DNA of 64,000 nucleotides from Bernardetiaceae bacterium. Its GTDB lineage: Bacteria; Bacteroidota; Bacteroidia; Cytophagales; Thermoflexibacteraceae. A program made the translations under genes and the position numbers. The stretch lies in assembly GCA_025057115.1 (NCBI GenBank), contig JANWWZ010000010.1:1-64000 (forward strand). The letters run 5' to 3'. The notes beneath the pieces are model-generated. The model saw nothing but the letters and a program-made list of their open reading frames with translations. It searched no databases and was not told where the DNA came from. This document shows, in pieces, positions 19,360 through 28,544 of the stretch (position 1 is its first letter; each line of letters starts with the position of its first letter).

Positions 19360-20922
19360 TTAGAAAGGTGCATCTTCTGGTGGGGGCATATCATTTAGTT
19401 TGCTACTGAGGGTAGTGCTCGTCGGGGAGGCATTGAAATCAGAAGGGTAGAAGTTAGCCATTGCTTTGCCGTAAGTGCTGTTGGTAGCATACTGCAAGTT
19501 GCTCTCGTACTGGCTATCCCACTCCACAAACTTAGTATATCGCCCTATAAATTTTAACCAAATGCTTTCTAGGGCGCCATTGCGGTTTTTGGCAATGATA
19601 ACCTCTCCCATGTCTTTGGTGGGTTTGCCTTCTGCATCTTCGGTAATGCCGTAGTACTCAGGGCGATATAGGAAGATTACCATGTCAGCGTCTTGTTCAA
19701 TAGCTCCTGACTCTCGCAGGTCAGAGAGTTGGGGGCGCTTATCGCCGCCGCGAGTTTCCACTGCTCGGCTCAGTTGGGAGAGAGCAATCAAAGGAATATC
19801 GAGCTCTTTAGCAAGTTGTTTTAATGATCGAGAAATAGCTGCAATTTCCTGCTCGCGATTGCCATTAGCGTTTTTGCCCCCTTCACTGCTCATCAGTTGC
19901 AAGTAATCCACTACAATTAGCTGAATATTGTGCTGTGCCTTAAGACGACGAGCTTTGGCGCGCAGTTCTAGCACTGTCAGGGCTGGTGTGTCGTCTATGA
20001 AAATGGGGGCAGTGCTTAGTCGCTCTGTCTTGCGCACTAGCTGTTCCCATTCGTAGTCGGCTAGCTTACCTGTTTTGATCTTTTGACTTTCCAGCTCTGC
20101 TTCTGCGGAAATGAGGCGATTAACTAGCTGAATGGCAGACATTTCCAGAGAAAAAATGGCAACGGGCTTGCCAAAGTCCACGGCTGCATTTCGCAAAGCG
20201 GAAAGGACAAAAGCAGTTTTTCCCATGCCTGGACGAGCAGCTAAAATAATCAGGTCTGATTTTTGCCAACCCGAAGTGATTCGATCCAAAGCAGTAAAGC
20301 CACTGGGCACACCCGTGAGACTTCCTCTGTTTACTTTTTTGTTTTCTAGCTCGCGCAAAGCATTGAACATTAAACTGCGCATGTCTTGGTAGTTGCGCCG
20401 AATGTTGATTTCTGCCAGCTTAAAAATGTCATTTTCAGTTCTATCCATCAGCTCAAATACGTCGGTAGTATCTTCGTAAGCCTCTTGCAAGACTCGAGTA
20501 GCGATACTAATCATTTCGCGTTTCATGTACTGCTCTGCAATAATGCGAGCGTGATAGACAATATTGGCTGCCGAGTTTACTTTAGTAGTTAGCATGGTGA
20601 CGTAAGAGGCTCCCCCGACCAGCTCTAATTCCCCTTGGCTGCGCAGTTGGTTGACCACAGTGAGCAGGTCTACTGGCTCGGATTTATTAAAAAGGGCAAG
20701 GATAGCGCGGTAAATAGCTTGGTGAGCTTCCTTGTAAAAAGCCTCTGGTTGTAATATCTCTGCTATTTCTGTGAGGGCATTGCGTTCCAGCATGAGCGCC
20801 CCTAGCACTGCTTCTTCGAGTTCAATGGCTTGGGGAGGCACCCTTCCAGTGCTAATGGTTTGAAAATCAATGCTTTGGCTAGTTCGCCGCCCTCTTCGGC
20901 TGTAAGTCTTATCTTTTTCCAT
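19360..20922 (-). CDS. dnaB: Replicative DNA helicase DnaB
   Basis: A 520-residue hexameric 5'-3' helicase that unwinds the replication fork. The N-terminal domain (about 28-130, PPQAIELEEAVLGALML) contacts primase. After a linker, the RecA-like domain (about 205-475) has Walker A ARPGMGKTA with K235, Walker B LIVVDYLQLM, the motif LSQLSR, and the arginine-finger region DLRESGAIEQDADMV. No intein or insertion interrupts it. The C-terminal 50 residues (NLQYATNSTYG...PPPEDAPF) are a disordered tail. It leads a three-gene unit with the spermidine-synthase-like and secreted hypothetical genes and is divergent from mpl. Confidence 0.96.
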   Translation of the reverse strand: MEKDKTYSRRGRRTSQSIDFQTISTGRVPPQAIELEEAVLGALMLERNALTEIAEILQPEAFYKEAHQAIYRAILALFNKSEPVDLLTVVNQLRSQGELELVGGASYVTMLTTKVNSAANIVYHARIIAEQYMKREMISIATRVLQEAYEDTTDVFELMDRTENDIFKLAEINIRRNYQDMRSLMFNALRELENKKVNRGSLTGVPSGFTALDRITSGWQKSDLIILAARPGMGKTAFVLSALRNAAVDFGKPVAIFSLEMSAIQLVNRLISAEAELESQKIKTGKLADYEWEQLVRKTERLSTAPIFIDDTPALTVLELRAKARRLKAQHNIQLIVVDYLQLMSSEGGKNANGNREQEIAAISRSLKQLAKELDIPLIALSQLSRAVETRGGDKRPQLSDLRESGAIEQDADMVIFLYRPEYYGITEDAEGKPTKDMGEVIIAKNRNGALESIWLKFIGRYTKFVEWDSQYESNLQYATNSTYGKAMANFYPSDFNASPTSTTLSSKLNDMPPPEDAPF

Positions 20923-20984
20923 AACGTAAATTTACACCAACATGCTACTAAAAACGCTAAATTTGCTCGTTTGAGTGTCAATTC

Positions 20985-22361
20985 ATGAGAATACACTTTA
21001 CGGCTATCGGCGGTACTGTAATGCACAACTTAGCTATTGCCCTTCAATTGAAGGGCTACCAAGTAAGTGGTTCTGATGATGAAATTTATGAACCTTCGCG
21101 CAGCAGACTGGCAGCCCATGGCATCTTACCTCCTGCAGAAGGTTGGTTCCCCGAAAAAATTACCCCTGACTTAGAAGCCGTCATTCTGGGCATGCACGCC
21201 CGCAAAGACAATCCCGAATTGCATAGAGCTTTAGAGCTAGGCATCAAAGTTTATTCCTATCCCGCTTATATTTATCAAAACGCTCGCCACAAGGAACGAG
21301 TAGTTATCGCAGGCAGCCATGGCAAAACTACTACTACTGCCATGGTAATGCACGTGCTTAACTTTTATGGCAAAAAATTTGACTACATGGTAGGGGCTAC
21401 CCTAGAAGGGTTTGAAAGTACCGTTCGGCTGAGTGAAGACGCGCCCGTAATTATCATCGAAGGAGATGAATATTTTTCCTCCCCCATTGATCCTACTCCT
21501 AAATTTTTGCACTACAAACACCATATCGGGCTTATTACTGGCATTGCTTGGGACCACGTCAATATCTATCCGGTTTTTGATGACTACGTGCGGCAGTTTG
21601 AAAACTTTGCCGTGCAAACTCCCAAAGCTGGCACGCTGATTTATTGCGAAGAGGATGACTTGGCTACCATTGTCAGTACTTCCAACCAAATGCGCAATGA
21701 TGTAACTTTAATTTCTTATAGCACCCATCCCTACGAAATTATCGACGGAAAAACTTTCCTTAAGACCTCCTACGGCAAAGTACCCTTGCAAATTTTTGGC
21801 AAGCACAACATGCAAAATATTAGCGGCGCCAAAGTCATTTGCAATCGGTTGGGTATTAGTGACAAAAAATTTTACCAAGCTATCCAAACCTTTCGCGGTG
21901 CTTCCAAAAGGTTGGAACTTTTAGGGCAAAACAATCATACGGCTATTTTCCGCGATTTTGCCCATGCGCCTTCTAAAATTGAGGCAACCATTAATGCTGT
22001 AAAAGAGCAATTCCCTCACCGTAAACTCATCGCTTGTGCCGAGTTGCATACCTACAGCAGTTTGAGCCGACATTTTTTGCCCCAGTATAAAAATACAATG
22101 CGCCTTGCTGACCAAGCTATTGTATGCTATAGCCCTAAAGCGCTGGAAATCAAACGCATGGAGCCTATAGATGCCGCCGCTATCCAGTGTGCATTTAACC
22201 ATCCTAACCTACGGGTATTTACCAACGGCAGCGACCTGCGCGACTATCTTCTTTCCCAAAACTGGGAAAATACCAACTTATTGCTTATGAGCTCTGGCAC
22301 TTTCGACCAAATGAACCTTGAGGACTTAACCACTCAAGTAATGAAAGCCACTAAACCCTAG
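20985..22361 (+). CDS. mpl: UDP-N-acetylmuramate:L-alanyl-gamma-D-glutamyl-meso-DAP ligase (murein recycling)
   Basis: A 458-residue Mur ligase. It joins the recycled tripeptide L-Ala-gamma-D-Glu-meso-DAP to UDP-MurNAc, returning cell-wall fragments to peptidoglycan synthesis. The N-terminal nucleotide-binding motif IHFTAIGGTVMHNLA, together with SDDEIYEPS, is characteristic of Mpl rather than MurC. The ATP loop is AGSHGKTTTT (about 110), followed by the central-domain EGDEYFSSPIDPTPKF and the C-terminal DFAHAPSKIEATINAVKE. The length matches E. coli Mpl. The gene is divergent from dnaB across a 62-base gap. A short stem-loop follows the stop. Confidence 0.9.
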   Translation: MRIHFTAIGGTVMHNLAIALQLKGYQVSGSDDEIYEPSRSRLAAHGILPPAEGWFPEKITPDLEAVILGMHARKDNPELHRALELGIKVYSYPAYIYQNARHKERVVIAGSHGKTTTTAMVMHVLNFYGKKFDYMVGATLEGFESTVRLSEDAPVIIIEGDEYFSSPIDPTPKFLHYKHHIGLITGIAWDHVNIYPVFDDYVRQFENFAVQTPKAGTLIYCEEDDLATIVSTSNQMRNDVTLISYSTHPYEIIDGKTFLKTSYGKVPLQIFGKHNMQNISGAKVICNRLGISDKKFYQAIQTFRGASKRLELLGQNNHTAIFRDFAHAPSKIEATINAVKEQFPHRKLIACAELHTYSSLSRHFLPQYKNTMRLADQAIVCYSPKALEIKRMEPIDAAAIQCAFNHPNLRVFTNGSDLRDYLLSQNWENTNLLLMSSGTFDQMNLEDLTTQVMKATKP

Positions 22362-22363
22362 CT

Positions 22364-22381
22364 CTTTTCCAAGAGGAAAAG
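22364..22381 (+). terminator. Small stem-loop just after mpl
   Basis: CTTTTCC (22364-22370) and GGAAAAG (22375-22381) pair around an AAGA loop three bases after the mpl stop. The stem is short and no T-run follows, so termination is only possible. Confidence 0.35.
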
Positions 22382-22451
22382 CAATTTGCTTGCTTGGCGC
22401 GAAAAGTTCTTTGGCTACCTGCTGCAGATAGAGCTTGTTGGAAACATTAGT

Positions 22452-22482
22452 TTTGCCCAGGCAGTTTTTCGTTGCATTTTTG
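22452..22482 (+). promoter_or_regulatory. Candidate Bacteroidota-type promoter for tpiA
   Basis: TTTG (22452-22455) lies exactly 19 bases before CATTTTTG (22475-22482), which matches the TAnnTTTG -7 box at seven of eight positions. Transcription would start close to 22489, leaving a very short leader before ATG 22499. Confidence 0.35.
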
Positions 22483-22498
22483 TGTAAAATTTTGCTCA

Positions 22499-23284
22499 AT
22501 GAGGCAACTAATAGTAGCCGCAAACTGGAAAATGAACCTTACGCGGCAAGAAGGAATAGCGCTCATTTCTGAAGTAGTGCCTATGGTGCGCGACCAAGTG
22601 CATACAAAGGTAAAGGTTGTGCTATGCGTTCCGTTTCCTTTTATTGGATTTGCAAAGAGATTCTTCCAATCGCAAAAAAATATAGCCTTAGGGGCTCAGA
22701 ATTGTTACTACAAACCAGCAGGCGCCTATACAGGAGAAATTTCCGCTCCTATGCTCAAATCTTTTGACGTAGATTATGTCATCATTGGGCACAGTGAAAG
22801 AAGGCAATATTTTGGAGAAACTGAAGAAGTGCTTGCTGAAAAAGTCCGCCAAGTGATAGCCAATCAAATGCATCCTATTTTTTGTTGCGGGGAATCCTTA
22901 CAAACGCGGCAGAGTGGCTACCATATTAATTTTGTCAGACAACAACTTTCTCAATCGCTCTTTCACCTTTCGGCAGAAGACTTTGCCAAAGTAGTCATTG
23001 CCTATGAACCTATATGGGCTATCGGCACAGGGCACAACGCCACTGCCCAGCAAGCCCAAGAGATGCATTTTGCCCTTCGCCAACACATTGCCAGTGTCTA
23101 TGGACAAGAGATTGCCCAACAAACTACTATTCTCTACGGGGGCAGTTGCAACGCTAACAATGCTCCAGAAATTTTTGCTTGCCCCGATGTGGATGGTGGA
23201 CTCATCGGAGGAGCCTCGCTTAAATCAAGTGAGTTTACCAATATTTGCAAGAGTTTTCCGTTATACAAGTTGATCGCCGATTGA
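22499..23284 (+). CDS. tpiA: Triose-phosphate isomerase
   Basis: A 261-residue TIM barrel that interconverts dihydroxyacetone phosphate and glyceraldehyde 3-phosphate in glycolysis and gluconeogenesis. ATG 22499 is chosen because it puts RQLIVAANWKMN at the N-terminus, as in all family members; an upstream in-frame ATG at 22472 would add nine unconserved residues. The catalytic residues are visible: K11 in NWKMN, H98 in IIGHSERR and E170 in AYEPIWAIGTG, whose following loop closes over the substrate. The phosphate-binding YGGS and GGLIGGASL motifs are present near the end. It is cytoplasmic, with no obvious operon partner. Confidence 0.96.
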   Translation: MRQLIVAANWKMNLTRQEGIALISEVVPMVRDQVHTKVKVVLCVPFPFIGFAKRFFQSQKNIALGAQNCYYKPAGAYTGEISAPMLKSFDVDYVIIGHSERRQYFGETEEVLAEKVRQVIANQMHPIFCCGESLQTRQSGYHINFVRQQLSQSLFHLSAEDFAKVVIAYEPIWAIGTGHNATAQQAQEMHFALRQHIASVYGQEIAQQTTILYGGSCNANNAPEIFACPDVDGGLIGGASLKSSEFTNICKSFPLYKLIAD

Positions 23285-23491
23285 CAGTTATCAAAGTGAA
23301 GAAAAATTAAAAACCGCTAAGCAACCATTTCGCACCCAATGGTGTTTAAAGAAATAAGTTTGAAGAGATGCAACTACAGTTAGTCAATCGCCAAAAGTAA
23401 AGATTAACTGGTGCGCCGTCTCTTTAAATGAGCTACAACTTTATGCTTGACAAATAAAACAGCGCAAAAATTTACCTAAGCACATACAACT

Positions 23492-23839
23492 ATGTTTTTG
23501 CTGATTTTGTGGCTTAGTCTTTTGAGTAATTTCGCCTCTGAAAAAACAGTGCAGTCGCGCCCTACTCCTTGTAAGGTTTTTGGGCAAATTTACGTAGAGA
23601 AAGATCCTTACTTGGCTACCTTCCGAGTTTTTGTAGAGAAAGAAAATGAATTCAATGCCGATGTAATTGTATTTCGGGAAAGCAATCCGCTTTTTGCAGA
23701 CCGGCCTGGCTTTTGGCATTTCACCGACAAGCGCGGTTTTGCTAATTTTACCATTGCCTACGTGGAAGACCGCAACTTGGCTGATTTTGTAGTGTATTTC
23801 ACTGATCGGGAGCTGTATGCAGGCTGCAATAAAAATTAA
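23492..23839 (+). CDS. Small secreted DUF6150-type protein
   Basis: A 115-residue protein with an N-terminal hydrophobic signal (MFLLILWLSLLSNFAS). Its body, CKVFGQIYVEKDPYLATFRV to YFTDRELYAGC, consists of repeated short strands with the recurring (A/T)DF.V pattern. This matches my memory of the Bacteroidota-specific family DUF6150, whose function is unknown. Cysteines near the two ends of the domain could form a disulfide after export. It stands alone between tpiA and the convergent nadD. The 207 bases upstream contain no other gene. Confidence 0.75.
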   Translation: MFLLILWLSLLSNFASEKTVQSRPTPCKVFGQIYVEKDPYLATFRVFVEKENEFNADVIVFRESNPLFADRPGFWHFTDKRGFANFTIAYVEDRNLADFVVYFTDRELYAGCNKN

Positions 23840-23881
23840 CCCTCTTGATTCTATCTGGGCAATCAGTAAACTCTTGAAAAG

Positions 23882-24454
23882 CTATAGGTATAGCTTCTTT
23901 CCCATGATGTAGTGCATCACTTCATCAGGTACTAAATAACGGATGCTGCGCCCTTTCTTGATGCATTCGCGAATAAAAGTAGCGGAGATATCTATCAAGG
24001 GCGCATCTACTACACTTACGTGGGGATGCTCCATAAGGGGAGAGTAGGTAGCTCCATAACGTGGGTAGACGATTAGCCCATAGTACTCTAGTATTTTTCG
24101 ATAGTTCTTCCAGCGGATAAAATTGCTTAAGTTGTCTTGTCCGATAATGACGCGAAACTCATGCTGAGGATATTTTTCGCTCAAGTGAGTTAGAGTGTCA
24201 ATAGTGTAGTTAGGGCGTGGCAGGCGAAATTCAACATCAGTGGCATTGAGTTTATAATTGTCTGCAATGGCGATGCGCACCATTTCCATGCGGTCCTGCT
24301 CATGCAGGAGAGAACTGGTTTGCTTGAAGGGATTATGAGGAGAAACTACAAACCAAACCTGTGAAAAATCTGAACTTTCTGCAATGGTGTTGGCAATAAT
24401 CAAATGCCCAATATGGATAGGATTAAAGGACCCGAAGAACAAACCAATTTTCAT
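23882..24454 (-). CDS. nadD: Nicotinate-nucleotide adenylyltransferase
   Basis: A 190-residue nucleotidyltransferase that makes deamido-NAD from nicotinate mononucleotide and ATP. The motif GLFFGSFNPIHIGHL, with H14 and H17 binding ATP phosphates, and the late ISATFIRECIKKG match the family GSFDPxHxGH and ISSTxIR signatures. VVSPHNPFK and IIGQDNLSNFIRWKNY are NadD-specific. Its ATG overlaps the stop of the MFS gene by one base (TAATG), so it is the last gene of leuS-MFS-nadD. Confidence 0.94.
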   Translation of the reverse strand: MKIGLFFGSFNPIHIGHLIIANTIAESSDFSQVWFVVSPHNPFKQTSSLLHEQDRMEMVRIAIADNYKLNATDVEFRLPRPNYTIDTLTHLSEKYPQHEFRVIIGQDNLSNFIRWKNYRKILEYYGLIVYPRYGATYSPLMEHPHVSVVDAPLIDISATFIRECIKKGRSIRYLVPDEVMHYIMGKKLYL

Positions 24455-25647
24455 TATCCTACAAATTTAAGGCGAGGAGCAATCAACAAGCCAGCAAAGC
24501 TAATGGTAAGAGATGCAATACCTACTAAGTAGAACCCTTCTAAAAGACCTCCATTGCTGCCTTCGTGCACGATCAGACCTGATAAAAATGCTGCCACTGC
24601 CGAAGCAATTTGCATAGCACTTGAGTTAAAGCTCATGAAGCTACCTCGGTTTTCCCGACTTGCTACGCCAGAAATCATCGTGTGAGCGGGCACCATGCGG
24701 CTGTTGATAAAAATAAAAAACGCCGTAGTGGCTATTAAGGCTACATGTACTGGCACGGGAGGCAGGTTAGTGATGGTAATGATAGGTATGTAGGAGAGCA
24801 ATACGCCAGTGGTAAATACCTTGCGCACGCCGATTTTATCAGTCAGTCTGCCAACGACTTGAGCGGAAAAGATAGTAGCTATGCCACCGAAAAAGTAAAT
24901 CAGCGGAATTTGCGATTGGCTTAGCCCTACATTGCGAATCATATAGGGAGTGATGAAAGGAATCATAATCATTTGGCTTAGGATGAGGGAAAAAGAAAGC
25001 GCCAGCCCTAACACCTGATTGCGATCGCTAAAAATTTTTTGGATTACTTCCAACGGACTAAAATGAGCTTTCCTTGTGTTCAAGTGGGCTTTCATAGGAG
25101 GTAATACATTCCACAGGACAGCCATCAAAGCCGCTCCTAAAGCACTTAAAAACAAAAAAGGAGCAGGCCAGCTTAGCTGATCTGCCATGAACAATCCAAA
25201 GGGTACCCCAAAAACGGAAGCCACAGAAAAAGAAGCAGAAAGCAAACCCATCGCCCTGCCGCGCTGTTCCCATGGATAAAGATCACTAACTATAGCCATG
25301 ACAAGAGAGCCAATCACTCCTCCAAATGCTCCTGTTAATGCGCGAGCCAATAGCATTTGCAAATAACTCGCTGCCAACCCGCAAGCCAGCGTTCCCACCA
25401 AGAAACCACTATAAAGCAGCAGCAAAAATTTTTTGCGGTCGAAGTAATCGATGATAAAGGCTCCTAAAAAGCCAGCTATACCCGCTGCTAAGGTATAAGC
25501 TGATACTATCATCGAAAATTGCTGGGGTTGGATGCGAAAATAGCGCATCAAAATATCCCCCAGCGGCATGATGATCATAAAATCCATGATGTGAGTAAAA
25601 TTGACCGTTGCTAGCAAAAAAACGGTCAAGCGAGGCACTTTATGCAT
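24454..25647 (-). CDS. MFS transporter (DHA1-like, 12 TM)
   Basis: A 397-residue inner-membrane permease with about 12 hydrophobic helices. The opening NFTHIMDFMIIMPLGDILM and the loop after TM2 (DYFDRKKFLLL) are typical of the AraJ/DHA1 branch of the major facilitator superfamily; the second half repeats the loop as GRLTDKIGVRKVF. Members export sugars, arabinose-like compounds or drugs by proton antiport; the substrate here cannot be read from sequence. The ATG lies three bases after the leuS stop and its stop overlaps the nadD start, so it is tightly embedded in a housekeeping operon. Confidence 0.87.
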   Translation of the reverse strand: MHKVPRLTVFLLATVNFTHIMDFMIIMPLGDILMRYFRIQPQQFSMIVSAYTLAAGIAGFLGAFIIDYFDRKKFLLLLYSGFLVGTLACGLAASYLQMLLARALTGAFGGVIGSLVMAIVSDLYPWEQRGRAMGLLSASFSVASVFGVPFGLFMADQLSWPAPFLFLSALGAALMAVLWNVLPPMKAHLNTRKAHFSPLEVIQKIFSDRNQVLGLALSFSLILSQMIMIPFITPYMIRNVGLSQSQIPLIYFFGGIATIFSAQVVGRLTDKIGVRKVFTTGVLLSYIPIITITNLPPVPVHVALIATTAFFIFINSRMVPAHTMISGVASRENRGSFMSFNSSAMQIASAVAAFLSGLIVHEGSNGGLLEGFYLVGIASLTISFAGLLIAPRLKFVG

Positions 25648-25650
25648 CGG

Positions 25651-28461
25651 TCAAACTACGACATTGACAATTTTCTTAGGTACAACAATGACCTTCTTAG
25701 GTTGTTTGCCTTCGGTGTATTTTTTGACGATTTCCGATGCAAGTACTTCTTTTTCAATTTCTTGTGGAGTTAGATGAGTGCTGAGCTGCATTTGCCCGCG
25801 CACTTTGCCATTGATGGAAATGGGATACTCTATCACAGCATCCACTAAATAGGCGGGGTTCCATTGCGGATATTGTGCCAGTACAATGCTTTGGGTGTGT
25901 CCCATAGCAGCCCAGAGTTCTTCAGCAAGGTGAGGCGCATACGGAGAAAGAGCAATGAGTAAATCCCGCAGTACATCAAACTTGTGGCACTTGAGCGCTG
26001 ATAATTCATTGACGCAAATCATCAATTGGCTTACTGTGGTGTTGAAGGAGTAGTTTTCTATGTCCTCTTCTACTTTCTTAAGGGTTTTGTGCAGTATTTT
26101 GAGTTCTTCCACCGTAGGAGGCTCTTTGGTAATCAAGTAATTGCCTTTTTCATCAAAAAACAATCGCCAGAGTTTACGCAAGAATTTATACACTCCTTCA
26201 ATGCCGTGCGTACTCCAGGGCTTATCGGCTTCTATGGGACCGAGAAACATTTCATAGAGCCGCAGGGTGTCAGCGCCGTATTTTTCCACTATGTCATCGG
26301 GATTGACTACATTGTATTTGGATTTAGACATTTTTTCTATGAGCTCGTCGCAGAAAAATTTGCCTTCCTCAGTTACAAATTCGGCATTGGCGTACTCAGG
26401 TCGGAATTTTTTGTAAGCCTGAATGTCCAGTACGTCATTTTCTACCATTTCAATAGGAACGTGCAGGGCAATAAGCTCGTTGAATTGGTTTTTGAGACCT
26501 TTGGAGATGAATTTGTTTTCGCTTTTGAGTTTGTAAATAATGCTTGAGCGCCCTTGAATTTTGCCCTGATTGAGCAGTTTTTTATAAGGTTCAGGATAGC
26601 CTACGTAGCCGCGGTCATAGAGGAATTTGTGCCAGAAGCGGGAGTAAAGCAAATGTCCTACAGCATGTTCGGTGCCTCCTACGTAAAGGTCCACTTGGTT
26701 CCAGTAGTCAATTGCTTGGCGGCTTGCAAATTCTCGGTCATTATGAGGATCCATGTAGCGCAAAAAGTACCAGCTACTGCCAGCCCAGCCAGGCATTGTG
26801 TTGAGTTCATAGCGATATTCTTTGCCATTTTTGCGATACTTCCAATCTTTAGCCCGAGCTAAAGGAGGCTCTCCAGTAGGAGTAGGTTTATATTCATCGA
26901 TTTCGGGCAATACTAATGGCAGTTCACTTTCTTGGATAAGTCGAGGAATGTTGTGTTCATCAAAATAAATTGGGACGGGCTCGCCCCAGTAGCGCTGCCG
27001 ACTAAATACTGCATCGCGCATGCGGTAGTTAATTTTTGCCCTGCCAATTCCTTTTTCCTGCAAGTAAGCTAGCAGTTTGGGCATAGCTTCTTGGTAGGTC
27101 AGTCCGTTGATGATGCCAGAATTAATGTAACGCCCTTCTTTGGTGGGGTCTGCTTGTTTATCGAGGTCTTTTTGAGCGTCTAAAATTGGTATGATAGGTA
27201 AGCCGAAGTGTTTTGCAAATAGCCAGTCGCGTTGGTCGCCGCTGGGCACTGCCATTACTGCCCCAGTTCCGTAGCCAGCAAGTACGTAGTCGGCTAGCCA
27301 AATGGGCACTTTTTCCCCGTTGAAAGGATTGATGCAGTAGCTACCTGTAAAGACTCCAGAAATTGTTTTGGTATCGGCTAAGCGGTCGCGCTCAGAGCGG
27401 TTTTTAGCTTTTTCCACATAGGTCGTTACTTCTTGATAGTGTTCGGCAGTGGTCAGTTGTTGCACTAGGTCGTGTTCTGGAGCCAGCACCATGAAAGTAA
27501 CTCCGTAGATAGTATCCAGCCTAGTTGTATAAACTTTGATAGACAATTGAGGTTGGTCGGCTACGGGAAAAACAACCTCTGCGCCAGTGGACTTGCCGAT
27601 CCAGTTGCGCTGCATTTCCTTGAGCGACTCTGAAAAATCCACTTGGTCAAGGTCGCGGAGGAGCCTTTCGGCGTAGGCTGTAATGCGCATCATCCATTGG
27701 CGCATTTTTTTGCGCTCTACGGGATAGCCTCCGCGTTCGCTTACTCCGTCTTTTACCTCGTCGTTGGAAAGTACACTGCCTAGTGCTGGACACCAATTGA
27801 CCCATTCCTCAGCAGGGTAAGTAAGCCGATAATTGAGCAATATGCGTTGCTGCTCAGGTTCGCTCATGGCATTCCATTCAGACGCAGTAAAGGAAGGAGT
27901 ATGTTCATTGCAAGCAGCTTGCAAACCGATATTGCCTTGTTTTTCAAAAATGGCAATGAGTTCTTCTATGGGTTTTGCCTTGCCAAGGCCATCATTGGCA
28001 GGGTCGGAGAAATCGTACCACGAGTTAAAAATTTGCATGAAAATCCACTGGGTCCAGCGATAGAAGTCGGGGGAGGAGGTTTGTACCTCTCTGTCCCAAT
28101 CATATGAAAAGCCGATTTTTTCTAACTGCCGTTTAAAAGTGGCGATATTTTGAGCAGTGGTAACAGCAGGGTGTTGTCCAGTTTCTATGGCATATTGTTC
28201 TGCAGGCAGTCCGAAAGAATCAAACCCCATGGGATGAAGTACATTAAAACCTTTTAGCCGTTTAAAGCGCGCCACGATATCAGAGGCGATGTAACCCAGT
28301 GGATGGCCTACGTGTAACCCCGCCCCAGAGGGATAGGGAAACATGTCCAGCACGTAATATTTGGGCTTAGTAGAATCATTATCAATTTTATAGATATTAT
28401 TTTCGCGCCAGTACTGTTGCCATTTGGGTTCTATTGCACGAGGATTGTATTCCGATGCCAT
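25651..28461 (-). CDS. leuS: Leucyl-tRNA synthetase
   Basis: A 936-residue class I synthetase charging tRNA-Leu. ATG 28461 is preferred over the GTG six bases upstream. The HIGH signature appears as HVGH at 50-53. The editing (CP1) domain is around 230-430 and includes the TTRLDTIYG region. The KMSKS loop is at 710-714. The leucine-specific insert precedes KMSKS (about 640-700), and an anticodon-binding helical domain and a C-terminal beta domain ending VVPKKIVNVVV follow. The length fits Bacteroidota LeuS. Downstream, MFS and nadD are tightly coupled. Upstream lies a hairpin-repeat locus, so the leuS promoter must lie within or near that repeat. Confidence 0.96.
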   Translation of the reverse strand: MASEYNPRAIEPKWQQYWRENNIYKIDNDSTKPKYYVLDMFPYPSGAGLHVGHPLGYIASDIVARFKRLKGFNVLHPMGFDSFGLPAEQYAIETGQHPAVTTAQNIATFKRQLEKIGFSYDWDREVQTSSPDFYRWTQWIFMQIFNSWYDFSDPANDGLGKAKPIEELIAIFEKQGNIGLQAACNEHTPSFTASEWNAMSEPEQQRILLNYRLTYPAEEWVNWCPALGSVLSNDEVKDGVSERGGYPVERKKMRQWMMRITAYAERLLRDLDQVDFSESLKEMQRNWIGKSTGAEVVFPVADQPQLSIKVYTTRLDTIYGVTFMVLAPEHDLVQQLTTAEHYQEVTTYVEKAKNRSERDRLADTKTISGVFTGSYCINPFNGEKVPIWLADYVLAGYGTGAVMAVPSGDQRDWLFAKHFGLPIIPILDAQKDLDKQADPTKEGRYINSGIINGLTYQEAMPKLLAYLQEKGIGRAKINYRMRDAVFSRQRYWGEPVPIYFDEHNIPRLIQESELPLVLPEIDEYKPTPTGEPPLARAKDWKYRKNGKEYRYELNTMPGWAGSSWYFLRYMDPHNDREFASRQAIDYWNQVDLYVGGTEHAVGHLLYSRFWHKFLYDRGYVGYPEPYKKLLNQGKIQGRSSIIYKLKSENKFISKGLKNQFNELIALHVPIEMVENDVLDIQAYKKFRPEYANAEFVTEEGKFFCDELIEKMSKSKYNVVNPDDIVEKYGADTLRLYEMFLGPIEADKPWSTHGIEGVYKFLRKLWRLFFDEKGNYLITKEPPTVEELKILHKTLKKVEEDIENYSFNTTVSQLMICVNELSALKCHKFDVLRDLLIALSPYAPHLAEELWAAMGHTQSIVLAQYPQWNPAYLVDAVIEYPISINGKVRGQMQLSTHLTPQEIEKEVLASEIVKKYTEGKQPKKVIVVPKKIVNVVV

Positions 28462-28526
28462 AGCCACTTTGCTAATTAGTCTGCAAAGATAGCCAGTAAA
28501 CCCGTTCTACTGATGAAATTCTCTTG

Positions 28527-28539
28527 CTTGTAACTTATC
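28527..28539 (+). repeat. 13-bp direct repeat flanking the hairpin locus (left copy)
   Basis: CTTGTAACTTATC at 28527-28539 is repeated exactly at 29111-29123; the surrounding 10 or so bases are also similar. The pair brackets the whole repeat locus and could be a duplicated target site or the trace of an unequal exchange. Confidence 0.6.
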
Positions 28540-28544
28540 TCTTC

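Noticed and set aside
26026-26862. Plus-strand frames of 173 and 102 codons inside leuS
   Set aside because: They lie entirely within the conserved leuS coding sequence on the opposite strand and show no family features.
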